Shown: piece by piece, positions 8,773 to 17,344 of the stretch
Position numbering within the stretch: position 1 is the first letter of the stretch
Layout of the letters: every line of letters begins with the position of its first letter
NCBI GenBank assembly: GCA_027448865.1
Contig: DAIDMR010000082.1
Coordinates: 1 to 42,910 of the forward strand
Direction of reading: 5' to 3'
Length of the DNA: 42,910 nt
Source: Vampirovibrio sp.
Lineage (GTDB): Bacteria; Cyanobacteriota; Vampirovibrionia; Vampirovibrionales; Vampirovibrionaceae
Translations under genes and position numbers: made by a program
Notes under the pieces: generated by a model
Told to the model about the DNA's origin: nothing
The model's database searches: none
The model's input: only the letters and a program-made list of their open reading frames with translations

Positions 8773-10464
8773 ATGCGTGAGACAAAATCCGATAATCCCA
8801 AGGCGTGGCCAGACTGGTCGCTTCTGCTTCTGGCGCTTGTTTTTGCACTGGGTCTGGCATTGTGGGTGGAACGTCGGGTTTTTAGCGATCCGGCGGCCCT
8901 GAACGATGATGTGCGTAACCAAATCTACTGGATGGCTCGTATTGCAAACCCCTCCGCCTTCAGTGAGGACTACATCGCCCGGTACTTCACACAGCCTATG
9001 CTTATCTCGCCGGTGCTGTGGCTTCTGTACCTGCTGGGTGGGCAATGGCTGACCCCTGCCCAGCTCTCCCAGATCTTACCGTTCGGGATGGTTGTGTTGA
9101 CCACCTTTTTGTTATTCCAGTACGCCAAACGCTACCAGAATGGTTTGTACGCCTTCTGGGTCTGCTTTTCCTTCAACTGCGCCCTGTGGATCTTCAAAAA
9201 TATGGCGGGCGGGCTTTCCCGTTCGTTTATTTACCCTCTATTGTTTTGGACGCTTTGGCAATTACACCTGAAAAACTGGTACTGGCTGGGGCTGGGACTG
9301 GTTCTCAGCGCCATGATCTATCCTCCGGCTTTCTTTTTGGGCTTTATTCTCCTGATCATTGAAACGATTTATCTGGCCAATCGGGATGGCATGCTCAAAG
9401 ATCGGCTGATATGCCTGCTGGGGAGCTTTGCGGGAAGTCTGGGATTGCTGTTCTGGCGTTCGGCCAATAGCGCCGAAACCGGGCCCCTGTTTGGCCCGCT
9501 GAATACCAACCAGTCCATTGCCGGACTGCCCGATTTTGCCAGTGGGGGGCGGGTGGTTCTGTTTCCCTGGGGCAATTTTTCGGAAAGCTGGGTTGCGCCC
9601 CTGCAATGGGTCGGGCACATATTGGAGCGGCTGCCTCATCTTTATATCCTGATTCCCACGGCGGGCTTTGGTCTGGCTCTGCTGTTCTACAACCGCTTTG
9701 CCAAAAAGCACTGGGGGCCGTTGCTGATTCCTCCGCAGGTCTGGCGTCTGCTGATCAGCTCTTCGATTTTGTACAGTATCGCCTGGGTTTTCCTGTTCTA
9801 TTTTTATGTGCCGGAGCGCTACTTTCAGTACACCCTGCCCCTCATTCCCACCTTTATGGTGGGGGCCATGATCTATCAGCTTCAGCGGCGCTACAGCACG
9901 GCCAAACGCTGGGCCTATCTGGGTTTGGCAGCACTGGGTCTGTTGATCACCAGCTTTTTCTGGCGCGCCGATCTGATGAACCCCAAAGAGACTGAGCGCA
10001 GCCTGTACAAGTTCCTGGCCCAAACTCCGGCTCACAGTATGATTGCGGCCTCCCCCGGATTGGCCAGCAATATCCCCCTGTACGCTTACCGCAGTGTCTA
10101 TATCAGCAACGAGGCCTACATTCCTTTTCATCAGGAGTACTTCAAGGTCATCAAGGATCGCCTGAAGTCTTTCCTGACGGCTTATTATGCCGTTGACGCC
10201 CAATTGCTGGCCGATTTTGTGCGACAGAACCGCGTTGACTACTTTGTGGTGCAAACCATCGACTTTAAGGAGCCCCGCCTGAGCGAGCTGCCCAAACGGT
10301 ATTATTATGCCTTTGACACCCTGTTTTTTGAGTTCCTGAAGCAGGCAAACCCGCAGCAGTATCTGCTGATCCAGACGCCGGATCGCTGCGTTCCCTTTCA
10401 GACCCGAGGCTTGAAAGTCATCGAGATGCCTTGCCTGATCAAGGCGCTGCAGCCTGACCTGTGA
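8773..10464 (+). CDS. Multi-pass membrane protein, GT-C glycosyltransferase-like
   Basis: The 563-residue protein shows about ten hydrophobic segments between residues 15 and 405, starting with LLLLALVFALGLALWVERRV, and a soluble C-terminal domain of about 160 residues. An acidic loop after the first membrane segment (NDDVRNQIYWM) is in the place where GT-C enzymes keep their catalytic Asp. That topology is typical of lipid-linked sugar transferases. No signature proves this, so the call is an inference. A family of unknown function is equally possible. The stop codon directly abuts the convergent hisS stop codon, leaving no space for a terminator. Confidence 0.6.
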   Translation: MRETKSDNPKAWPDWSLLLLALVFALGLALWVERRVFSDPAALNDDVRNQIYWMARIANPSAFSEDYIARYFTQPMLISPVLWLLYLLGGQWLTPAQLSQILPFGMVVLTTFLLFQYAKRYQNGLYAFWVCFSFNCALWIFKNMAGGLSRSFIYPLLFWTLWQLHLKNWYWLGLGLVLSAMIYPPAFFLGFILLIIETIYLANRDGMLKDRLICLLGSFAGSLGLLFWRSANSAETGPLFGPLNTNQSIAGLPDFASGGRVVLFPWGNFSESWVAPLQWVGHILERLPHLYILIPTAGFGLALLFYNRFAKKHWGPLLIPPQVWRLLISSSILYSIAWVFLFYFYVPERYFQYTLPLIPTFMVGAMIYQLQRRYSTAKRWAYLGLAALGLLITSFFWRADLMNPKETERSLYKFLAQTPAHSMIAASPGLASNIPLYAYRSVYISNEAYIPFHQEYFKVIKDRLKSFLTAYYAVDAQLLADFVRQNRVDYFVVQTIDFKEPRLSELPKRYYYAFDTLFFEFLKQANPQQYLLIQTPDRCVPFQTRGLKVIEMPCLIKALQPDL

Positions 10465-11733
10465 TTATTCGGGGTTACCTTGCAGAAGAAGGGCGTACGG
10501 CACCACTCGCTGTTCCTTGCTGGCCAGATTTTTCAGTTGCACTTCGCCACTGTGGACTTCCGCCGAGCCTAAAATCAGGGCTTGTCGGGCATTCAGCTTG
10601 GCGGCCCGTTCCAGTTGCTTGCCAAAGCCCTTGCCAGACAGATCCACTTCCACTTTGTAGTCCTGGGCCCGCAGTTGTTCCGCCAGATCAAAGGCCGCCG
10701 CATGCTGATCGGTCACAAGGTAGTAATCCAGCGGCTTGACTGGTAATTCGCCCACCAGGGCCATGAGCCGCTCCATGCCCAGCGCCCAGCCGATGGCAGG
10801 GGTTTCCGGCCCGCCCAGATCTTCCACCAGCGTATTGTAACGTCCGCCCCCACAGACGGCGTTTTGTGCCCCCAGATTGGTGGAGGTAATCTCGAATACG
10901 GTTTTGGTGTAATAGTCCAACCCCCGCACCAGCATAAAATTCCGGTGGTAGGGAACTTTCAGGGCGTCCAGCAGTTTCAGGAGTTCGGCAAAATGGGCCT
11001 GACAGTCCTCGCTGGTAAAGTCGGTCTGTAAGAAGGCTTGCAGATCCGGTTGAGCGTAAATGGCCTGACACCCGGGATTTTTACAGTCCAGCATGCGCAG
11101 GGGGTTGCTGCCGTAGCGGGTCTGACAGTCCAGGCACAGTTGGGTCAGTATCGGGGCCAACAGGGCTTTGAATCCGGCCTTAAAGCGCTCCCGGCACTCG
11201 GCGGTGCCAATGTTGTTGATTTGCAGCGATAGATTGGGCAGGCCCAGTTGTTCAAACAGGCGCATGGCCATTAAAATGGCTTCGGCGTCAGCGGCGGGGG
11301 TGTCCAGCCCGAACAGTTCCAGCCCCACCTGATGAAATTGGCGCTGGCGGCCCGCTTGAGGGCGCTCGTATCGGAACATGGGCCCCATGTAATATAACTT
11401 GACCGGCTTGGGCCAGCGGGCCATGCCTTGCTCGATAAAGGCCCGCACCACCCCGGCGGTGCCCTCCGGGCGCAGGGACAGGCGACGTTCGCTTTTCTCG
11501 AAGGTGTACATTTCCTTGTTGACAATGTCGGTGCCTTCGCCCACGCCCCGTTCAAACAGTTCGGTATGCTCGAACACCGGGGTACGCACCTCCTGATAAC
11601 CGGCATTCTGAAAGTGCAGACGACAGAGCGATTCCACCGACTCCCAGCGCTCTACCTCAGTTCCAAAAAGATCCTGAGTTCCTTTGGGACGTTGAATCAG
11701 TTCTCGGCGAGATTTTTGCGAGGTGCCAGTCAT
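10465..11733 (-). CDS. hisS: Histidyl-tRNA synthetase
   Basis: The 422-residue class II synthetase charges tRNA-His in the cytoplasm. The N-terminal RPKGTQDLF, motif 2 region GPMFRYERPQAGRQRQFHQ, the histidine-binding VRGLDYYTKTVFEI, the GGGRYN loop, and motif 3 IGWALGMERL are all present, followed by a C-terminal anticodon-binding domain (about 330-420). The length is normal. The insertion domain carries two Cys pairs (CLDCQ, CKNPGC), as in many bacterial HisRS. The gene lies 52 bases downstream of rph on the same strand and is probably co-transcribed with it. The sequence style fits the cyanobacterial branch. Confidence 0.97.
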   Translation of the reverse strand: MTGTSQKSRRELIQRPKGTQDLFGTEVERWESVESLCRLHFQNAGYQEVRTPVFEHTELFERGVGEGTDIVNKEMYTFEKSERRLSLRPEGTAGVVRAFIEQGMARWPKPVKLYYMGPMFRYERPQAGRQRQFHQVGLELFGLDTPAADAEAILMAMRLFEQLGLPNLSLQINNIGTAECRERFKAGFKALLAPILTQLCLDCQTRYGSNPLRMLDCKNPGCQAIYAQPDLQAFLQTDFTSEDCQAHFAELLKLLDALKVPYHRNFMLVRGLDYYTKTVFEITSTNLGAQNAVCGGGRYNTLVEDLGGPETPAIGWALGMERLMALVGELPVKPLDYYLVTDQHAAAFDLAEQLRAQDYKVEVDLSGKGFGKQLERAAKLNARQALILGSAEVHSGEVQLKNLASKEQRVVPYALLLQGNPE

Positions 11734-11785
11734 GGGGTCAGTCTTTCTAGTTTAGCAACTTGTTTTTTGTTTTTTTTATCAGGAG

Positions 11786-12544
11786 TTAAAGGGCTTCCAC
11801 CGGAAGCGACGTGCCTGTTGCCTGAGCCAGTGCGCTTTGCTGCTCGGCGAAGAGTTGCTGGATCCCCGCTTCCGCCAGGTCGACCAGCCGGTTCAGTTGA
11901 ACCCGGCTGAGGGGAGAACGCTCACTGCTGAGTTGCAGCTCGATCAACTGCCCTTCAGCGTTCATCACCACATTGGCGTCCACTTCCGCGGTGGAGTCTT
12001 CATCGTAGTTCAGATCCAGAATTTCAAGGCCTTCTACCAGCCCCACGCTGACAGCGGCCACCGGGTTCAGGGGCGGCAGTTCCGCCAGCATGCCATCGGC
12101 TACCAGCTTGTTGAGGCAATCCACCAGGGCCACATACCCGCCGGTAATGGCGGCCACCCGGGTGCCGCCATCGGCCTGAATGACATCGGCATCAATGGTG
12201 ATGGTGCGGGAACCGACTTTGGTCAAGTCCACGCTGGCCCGTAAGGTACGCCCAATCAGGCGTTGAATTTCCGCGGTGCGCCCCGAGACTTTCTGCCGTT
12301 CCCGCTGGGTACGCTGGTTGGTGGCCCCCGGCAACATGGAGTACTCGGCTGTCAACCAGCCCGTGTTTTCTTCCTTCAGGATATGAATATGGCGGGGCAC
12401 CCGTTCTTCTACGGTGGCCGTCACAAGAACCTGGGTATCCCCGAAACAGACCAGTACCGACCCGTGGGCGTGCTTGGTGAAATGACGGAGGATGCGAATG
12501 GGCCGAAGCTGGTTGGCGGAGCGCTGATCGGGTCTGATGAACAT
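11786..12544 (-). CDS. rph: Ribonuclease PH
   Basis: The 252-residue phosphorolytic 3' exonuclease trims tRNA precursors. It begins RPDQRSANQLRPI, has the GSVLVCFGDTQVLVTA strand, EYSMLPGAT, the Arg-rich RTQRERQKVSGRTAEIQRLIGR, ITIDADVIQADGGTRVAAI with the conserved acidic residues, and LDLNYDEDS near the C-terminus. Length is normal for the family. GAAGGG lies 6 bases before the ATG. It lies in a minus-strand run with the exported protein upstream and hisS downstream. Confidence 0.96.
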   Translation of the reverse strand: MFIRPDQRSANQLRPIRILRHFTKHAHGSVLVCFGDTQVLVTATVEERVPRHIHILKEENTGWLTAEYSMLPGATNQRTQRERQKVSGRTAEIQRLIGRTLRASVDLTKVGSRTITIDADVIQADGGTRVAAITGGYVALVDCLNKLVADGMLAELPPLNPVAAVSVGLVEGLEILDLNYDEDSTAEVDANVVMNAEGQLIELQLSSERSPLSRVQLNRLVDLAEAGIQQLFAEQQSALAQATGTSLPVEAL

Positions 12545-12583
12545 GGATACCCTTCTCTCTGGAAGATAAACACACAGGTGTTT

Positions 12584-12592
12584 ATCATAGCA
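12584..12592 (-). promoter_or_regulatory. Possible extended -10 promoter for rph-hisS
   Basis: On the minus strand TGCTATGAT forms an extended -10 box about 40 bases upstream of the rph ATG. No convincing -35 box is seen, as expected for extended -10 promoters. Upstream on the same strand a TCTGG/CCAGA hairpin precedes CTCTTTTTT, which may terminate the previous gene. Confidence 0.35.
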
Positions 12593-12658
12593 AAAAAGAG
12601 CGGCGTCTGGCCCGCTGGCCCAGATGAGCTGAACGAGGCCACGGGTATTTGCGCCTGT

Positions 12659-13396
12659 TTAATACCAGGTGGGGGTCACGAAGTGATCGGGCTTCAGGGT
12701 GATCCGCTGGGAGACGGGGGCAAAGTGGGGGGAACGAAGCTGCATCTCCAGCTCGATCGGCCATTGATTGGGGTGTTTGGATAAATAGGACAGCAAATTG
12801 ATTCTCCCTAGAGAGAGGAGCTGATCCTCGCCCGGGGCGATGGCTGAAACGGTGATCGTCTCCGGGCCGGAGAGGGTTTTCCAGCGGGCGGATTGCTGCA
12901 AATGCGCCCAGTCTGTCATCTGGATGGCCGGGTTGACCCGTAAGTCTCCCATTCTGGCCCGCACGGTGACCTGCACAGGGACGTTCAAATACGCCTTCTG
13001 ACCATCATTGAACAAATGGGCCTTGAGCGACAATACCCAAGGGTTTGGCCCCCCATGATATTGCCACTGTTTCAGCACCTCTTCCACGCCAGCCTTGTCA
13101 TAGGCCTGATCGGCGAAAATTTGGGCCTGCTCCGGGCTCAATTCCCCACGATGCTCGGATTGCCACTGGTTTTTCAGGGCAATAAAGGAAGCCTTTTCAT
13201 CCAGACGGTAATAAAAATCGGCGCTGGCCACCTGTAGTCCCTGATTGGCTGACCGTGGACGGGCAGGGACACTCCGGCTGACGGTACCCGTCAGGCTACC
13301 GCTGAACACATTATCAGCCTTTGCGGACAACAGCGTCAGGGCCTGCGATAAGAGCAGCAGGCCCAACACCAGCCAGATTAATACAGTTTGTTGCAT
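12659..13396 (-). CDS. Exported or membrane-anchored protein of unknown function
   Basis: The protein is 245 residues if it starts at the ATG at 13396, which places an N-terminal hydrophobic segment (TVLIWLVLGLLLLSQAL) right at the start. An in-frame ATG at 13432 would add 12 residues. The mature part is beta-rich with no motif I recognise; a helical part (SPEQAQIFADQAYDKAGVEEV) lies in the middle. A perfect TATAAT on the minus strand ends 6 bases before the chosen ATG, so the transcript might be leaderless. It is the first gene of the run that continues with rph and hisS, but no functional link is evident. Confidence 0.6.
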   Translation of the reverse strand: MQQTVLIWLVLGLLLLSQALTLLSAKADNVFSGSLTGTVSRSVPARPRSANQGLQVASADFYYRLDEKASFIALKNQWQSEHRGELSPEQAQIFADQAYDKAGVEEVLKQWQYHGGPNPWVLSLKAHLFNDGQKAYLNVPVQVTVRARMGDLRVNPAIQMTDWAHLQQSARWKTLSGPETITVSAIAPGEDQLLSLGRINLLSYLSKHPNQWPIELEMQLRSPHFAPVSQRITLKPDHFVTPTWY

Positions 13397-13613
13397 GACT
13401 TGATTATAAAGTGCCCACTGTGAGACTTTCACCGTTTACTTGCAGGATTAGGCAAAACCCGCTTCCGCAGCCCGTTTGGCAGGTAATCAAGCGTTCCCGG
13501 AACCAGTGCAGAGCTTTGGCGCGTAAAAATATGTAACGCTTTCCCCTAAAATCCCAAAGTTCAGCCTTCCTCCGCCGATACCCGATACACAGCGTGTGAA
13601 GGGGATACCTGCC

Positions 13614-15206
13614 ATGAGCCAAAAAACGCCTGAGACAGATTCAAGCCTGCAAGCGGTGTGTGATGGGGTGGCTCGCCAAAGTTGCGGCGTGGCTGATGCG
13701 TATTATCTAAGCCACTTTAACCCCACGGTTGAGGAAAATCAGCTCCCGCTGGCTCTGAACGAATACGCCCGGGCCTTGGAACAATCGCCGGACGCGGTAG
13801 AGATTGTGGTGAAAATGGCCCAGATCCAGCTCAGGCAAGGCCTGTTCAGTAAGGCGGAACAATCGGTCAAGCGCGCCCTTGCCTTGCATGAGGGAGGAAA
13901 GTTGCTCTCCAGAGAGGTTTTGGGCACAGCCTACCAGGTGTTGGGGATTGTCGCCTATCACCGGGATGATTATGAATCCGCTAGACGTTTACTGGGCAAG
14001 TCCATCCGGACTTTTCCTCCGGCACAGGCCCTGGCCAGGATTTACCTTTTCAGGCTGGAGCGGGACTTTGTTCTGGAAAACTGGAAAAACCCCTGTTCAC
14101 TCTGGAAAGTGCTTTATGGCCTTCTGTGCCTGTTAATGGCCATCATCACCGCACCGTATTCCAGACAGCGCATGGGACTTGGGCACGGCTTATTACTCTT
14201 GCCCCAGCTGATTCAAGCCTGGTTTCTGGAAGAATTCGACCGGGACGAGCAGGCTTTGCCCCACTATCTTAAAATTTATCAACAATTCCCTGGACTTCCC
14301 GGCCTAATGGTTATCATTGGCGAACTGTACCGGGAGACGGGACATCCCGAGGAGGCCCGCTACTGGTTTGAAAAAGCCCTGGAACGGCATCCCGATTATA
14401 TGAACGGATACTATCATTTGGCCCGCCTGCTGGAAGAGCAGGAAAATTATCCGCAGATGGCCAAGGTCTATGAGACCATCGTCCAGATGACACCCCATCA
14501 GCCGGACGCCCATTGTCATCTGGGCAACGCCTATTATTACATGAATGATTTTACACAGGCGGTTTGTCACTACGCCACCGCCCTGCAACTGGGCAAGGAT
14601 AACCAATGGAAGGCCATGGTGGCTCAAAGCATGGCCAACATCCACGCGGATTACCTGCGAAACACTCAGGCGGCCATTGCCTATTACGATATGGCCAGCG
14701 TTTTGAACCCGGAGGATGTAGAAAACTACATTCAGATGGGCCTGTTATACTTCCAGAAGGAAGACTTTGCCAACGCGGAGTCTGTGTACCTGAAGGCCAT
14801 AAAGGCCAGCCCCAAAATGCCCAAGCTCTATTCCAACCTGGGGTATCTGCGCTGGATGGCCAACGATGTGGAGCAGGCCATTACCTACTACAAGCGGGCC
14901 ATTGAGCTGGATGACACTTATGAAATCCCGGTCAACAACCTGGGGGTCATTCATCTGGATCTGCTGGGGGATGTGGAGAGTGCCATTGGTTATTTCCGGC
15001 AGGCCATCGCCCTGAACGCCGATTACGCCCTGGCCTATTACAACCTGGGGAGAGCCTACAGCTTTCTGGGAAACCGTCTGGATGCCGCTAACTGTTTTAA
15101 AACCGCTCAGGCCCTGAATCTGGAAAGTAAGGATCTGGACAACGACGAGTTGAGCGCCCGCATCCGCAGTTTGTTTGACTCCTGCGAGATAGAATTGCTG
15201 GATTGA
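13614..15206 (+). CDS. Tetratricopeptide repeat protein with a central hydrophobic segment
   Basis: The start ATG at 13614 has AAGGGG about 9 bases upstream. A GTG at 13596 is less likely. The 530-residue protein holds TPR units at residues about 40-130 and at least seven from about 215 to 500 (ARYWFEKALERHPDYMNGYY, AHCHLGNAYYYMNDFTQAV, PKLYSNLGYLRWMANDVEQA, ALAYYNLGRAYSFLGNRLDA). A hydrophobic stretch near residue 170 (VLYGLLCLLMAIITAPY) could be one membrane segment or a buried hairpin. There is no signal peptide. TPR proteins are adaptors, and the partner is unknown. This is the last host protein gene before the prophage. Confidence 0.8.
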   Translation: MSQKTPETDSSLQAVCDGVARQSCGVADAYYLSHFNPTVEENQLPLALNEYARALEQSPDAVEIVVKMAQIQLRQGLFSKAEQSVKRALALHEGGKLLSREVLGTAYQVLGIVAYHRDDYESARRLLGKSIRTFPPAQALARIYLFRLERDFVLENWKNPCSLWKVLYGLLCLLMAIITAPYSRQRMGLGHGLLLLPQLIQAWFLEEFDRDEQALPHYLKIYQQFPGLPGLMVIIGELYRETGHPEEARYWFEKALERHPDYMNGYYHLARLLEEQENYPQMAKVYETIVQMTPHQPDAHCHLGNAYYYMNDFTQAVCHYATALQLGKDNQWKAMVAQSMANIHADYLRNTQAAIAYYDMASVLNPEDVENYIQMGLLYFQKEDFANAESVYLKAIKASPKMPKLYSNLGYLRWMANDVEQAITYYKRAIELDDTYEIPVNNLGVIHLDLLGDVESAIGYFRQAIALNADYALAYYNLGRAYSFLGNRLDAANCFKTAQALNLESKDLDNDELSARIRSLFDSCEIELLD

Positions 15207-15235
15207 GGGGTAGGGACTCCGCTTGATCTTTTCTT

Positions 15236-15263
15236 TTGCCACGGGGTCAATTTTTTGTATAAT
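15236..15263 (+). promoter_or_regulatory. Strong sigma-70-like promoter upstream of tRNA-Ser
   Basis: TTGCCA (15236-15241) and a perfect TATAAT (15258-15263) are separated by 16 bases. Transcription would start near 15270, about 130 bases before the tRNA, leaving a long leader. Confidence 0.7.
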
Positions 15264-15265
15264 GA

Positions 15266-15378
15266 CGGAGAAAAAAGGCAAGTAACTAGGCGGTGTTTGG
15301 CGTTTCACGTCCCCAATGACAACTGGTGACTCCTGTGGGCGTGAAGTCCAGTTCATAAGCCCGGGCAGCTTTTTTCCT
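15266..15378 (+). ncRNA. Structured, pseudoknot-like leader or small RNA before tRNA-Ser
   Basis: A stem forms between TTCACG-t-CCC (15304-15313) and GGGCGTGAA (15337-15345) with one bulged base. Its loop contains AACTGG (15321-15326), the exact complement of CCAGTT (15348-15353) just 3' of the stem; this is the layout of an H-type pseudoknot. An outer A-run (15271-15276) can pair with the T-run (15370-15375), which follows GCCCGGGCAGC and could end transcription. It is either a free small RNA or a processed tRNA leader. No known family was recognised. Confidence 0.45.
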
Positions 15379-15402
15379 GAATTCAATATGTTTCCTTAAC
15401 TT

Positions 15403-15484
15403 GGAAGTGATCCGAATGGTTAGGGAGCCGCCTCGAAAGCGGTCGCCCCGTAAGGGGTTGCAGGTTCGACTCCTGTCACTTCCG
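15403..15484 (+). tRNA. tRNA-Ser, anticodon CGA
   Basis: An 82-base class II tRNA: acceptor GGAAGTG pairs with CACTTCC; the anticodon stem GCCGC/GCGGT encloses loop CTCGAAA (anticodon CGA, reading UCG); the variable arm is CCCC/GGGG with a TAA-like loop; the T arm GCAGG/CCTGT carries TTCGACT. The discriminator base is G, correct for serine. No CCA is encoded. The 3' end is the phage integration site and overlaps the recombinase stop by 9 bases. Confidence 0.95.
15476..15484. other. Probable left attachment site core within tRNA-Ser
   Basis: The recombinase reading frame ends inside the last 9 bases of the tRNA, so the host-phage joint must lie in or just 5' of this stretch. The length of the shared core cannot be set without the right end of the prophage. 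Confidence 0.5.
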
Positions 15485-16945
15485 ACTTTTTATTATCTCG
15501 TTAGTTTTCTTGAGGGAATCAAACACCGGATGAAGCTCTAGGTGTGGGATTCCGCCTGTTAGAAAAAAGTTCGACCTTAAAAAATTTAAAATAAGACGCT
15601 TCTCTTCCAGTTCCGCTGAAAACCATTCTCCCTTGAGGATTTCCGGGAGTTCTACCGCAAGATCTGCCATTTGCCTGTAATCGGTATCGGCTTCCGTGAT
15701 TTTTGATTTCTGAGCCTCAACGCCAGCGATTTCCAACAAGCAATCCTGATCAACTGCCCGGTACATGTCAGCATCAATAATCCCGGACAGCCTGTCCTCA
15801 TAAATAGCTCGGCGCTTATTGTGGAGTTTTTTCAGTACCCCTTCCAGCCGGTTCCGTTCGGCTTGTCCGATTTTGTAAATCTCCTGGTGATGCCGCCGCA
15901 CACTGTCCCGGATGACCTGTTTGGCATCCTCTGGAAACACCATACTCCCCAGGGTGGCCTCAACAACCTCAGTAATCCGTGATTCGGGTATATATTTTTC
16001 AGTACAGCCGTTTTTCACCCCGGAACACCGATAGTAAATGTACTTGGATTTTTTAAGCTCCCCAACAATGGCAGAACCGCAATGGCCGCACGTTATCATT
16101 CCCTTGTACAGGAAATCCCGCCTGGACAATGAACAGGGCTTGTTGTCCTTCCTGAACGCCAGCTGGACGGCCCGCCAGGTTTCCCCGTCAATCAGGGGAG
16201 GGTGAGTGCCATCGTAAACTTCACCTTGAAACGGGATTTTTCCGATGTAAGCCACATTTTGAAGCATACTGTGCAACTTTGAGCGGTTTATACGACGGGT
16301 CTGGGGGCGATAGGCAAAGCCTTCTTTGTCCAGCTTGTCAATGACCGCCTCAAGCGAGTAAACCCCAGTTGCGTACAACTGAAAGGCCCGGATGACAAAC
16401 GGGGCCTGCTCCGGGTTGGGAATAATGGTTCGGGTGTTCTTGTCATTTTTGTACCCAAACGGGGCCAGGGTATGCCAGCCCCCGGCCAGTACCTTTTGAC
16501 GCCTGCCCTTCCTGACCTCTTCCGATAGGTTATCCACGTACCGCTTGGCCAATAAAGCGTTCAGGCCGTCAATGAACAACTCAAAACTTTTTGAGTCCCG
16601 GCTGATGACCATGTTTTCCTTGACTTTGTGGACTTCGGCATCGCTATCGCTGATTACGTGCGAGATCAACACATAGTCGTCAAGGTTTCTCAATAGCCTA
16701 TCGGTCTTTTCAACCAGGATAGCCATTCTTCCCGCTTTGTTTTTTGCGCGGACAAAGTCCACCATGGCCGAGAACTGATCACGGCCTGACTTTTTGGCTG
16801 TTTCCGCCTCTGTGAACTCATGAAGTACGGTGAAGCCATTGGCTTGGGCATACCGGCGCAGCAGCTCAAGTTGGGCGGGGATGCTGTACCCTTCCCGTTC
16901 CTGCTCTTTACTGGAAACGCGAGCGTAAACCACGCAGGGTTTCAT
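15476..16945 (-). CDS. Large serine recombinase (phage integrase)
   Basis: The 489-residue protein catalyses site-specific strand exchange between phage and host attachment sites. The N-terminal resolvase domain (about 1-145) has YARVSSKEQ, with catalytic Ser near residue 11, and LVEKTDRLLRN. The Recombinase domain follows (PFGYKND, YATGVYSLEAV, LHSMLQNVAYIGKI). A zinc ribbon lies at about 290-325 (TCGHCG, then CSGVKNGC), and a coiled-coil region rich in Arg, Lys and Glu extends to about residue 400. Length is typical of phage and transposon large serine integrases. The last codons and stop are written in the tRNA-Ser 3' end, so the attachment site lies directly at its 3' end. No separate recombination directionality factor is recognised. 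It is the last gene of the minus-strand lysogeny run. Confidence 0.95.
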   Translation of the reverse strand: MKPCVVYARVSSKEQEREGYSIPAQLELLRRYAQANGFTVLHEFTEAETAKKSGRDQFSAMVDFVRAKNKAGRMAILVEKTDRLLRNLDDYVLISHVISDSDAEVHKVKENMVISRDSKSFELFIDGLNALLAKRYVDNLSEEVRKGRRQKVLAGGWHTLAPFGYKNDKNTRTIIPNPEQAPFVIRAFQLYATGVYSLEAVIDKLDKEGFAYRPQTRRINRSKLHSMLQNVAYIGKIPFQGEVYDGTHPPLIDGETWRAVQLAFRKDNKPCSLSRRDFLYKGMITCGHCGSAIVGELKKSKYIYYRCSGVKNGCTEKYIPESRITEVVEATLGSMVFPEDAKQVIRDSVRRHHQEIYKIGQAERNRLEGVLKKLHNKRRAIYEDRLSGIIDADMYRAVDQDCLLEIAGVEAQKSKITEADTDYRQMADLAVELPEILKGEWFSAELEEKRLILNFLRSNFFLTGGIPHLELHPVFDSLKKTNEIIKSRK

Positions 16946-16969
16946 TTTGAACCTTTCTTGACCGTGGGT

Positions 16970-17311
16970 TTATTTCCCTAATGGAATGTCATGCCAACTT
17001 AAATGAGGCACGATGGTAAAGACAGTACCCGCCAATAGTATAATGAAAGCAATAATCAAGGAGTATAAAACTGGCATGTGGATACCCATTGACGTTTGGT
17101 ATGCTTGGAATGCGGTACTTGTGGTATCGGTTTTTTTGGCCACCTCTTGCATTTGGCTGGCTATCGCTTCCAGATTCTCTTTTAAGATCTGAATCTGAGA
17201 GTCGGTTTCATCAAGCCTGTGATTGAGCCTTCTTTGGGTGTCATCCATTTGCAGGTCAATGTGGGCACGAAGGCCGCTGATGAGTTGTTGCTGTTCAGGC
17301 GTGTAGGCCAT
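16970..17311 (-). CDS. Small coiled-coil protein with one C-terminal membrane segment
   Basis: The protein has 113 residues from ATG 17311. A TTG at 17323 would add four, but the GAGG before it is only one base away, so the ATG is preferred. Residues about 5-75 are a hydrophilic helix (RRLNHRLDETDSQIQIL), followed by a 22-residue membrane segment (VLYSLIIAFIILLAGTVFTI). This resembles phage-encoded membrane-anchored coiled coils sometimes linked to superinfection exclusion, but there is no specific signature. It lies 24 bases upstream of the recombinase and 21 bases downstream of the secreted-protein gene. Confidence 0.65.
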   Translation of the reverse strand: MAYTPEQQQLISGLRAHIDLQMDDTQRRLNHRLDETDSQIQILKENLEAIASQMQEVAKKTDTTSTAFQAYQTSMGIHMPVLYSLIIAFIILLAGTVFTIVPHLSWHDIPLGK

Positions 17312-17344
17312 TTTTTCTTTCAAACCTCGTAAACGCTTTCAGAT

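Noticed and set aside
9262-10254. Long minus-strand open frame of 330 codons inside the multi-pass membrane protein
   Set aside because: It is the antisense of a clear membrane protein, with Gln/Pro/Arg-rich shadow composition and no ribosome site.
14745-15386. Minus-strand open frame of 213 codons across the TPR gene and the tRNA leader
   Set aside because: Antisense of TPR repeats and of a non-coding leader; low protein likeness, no ribosome site.
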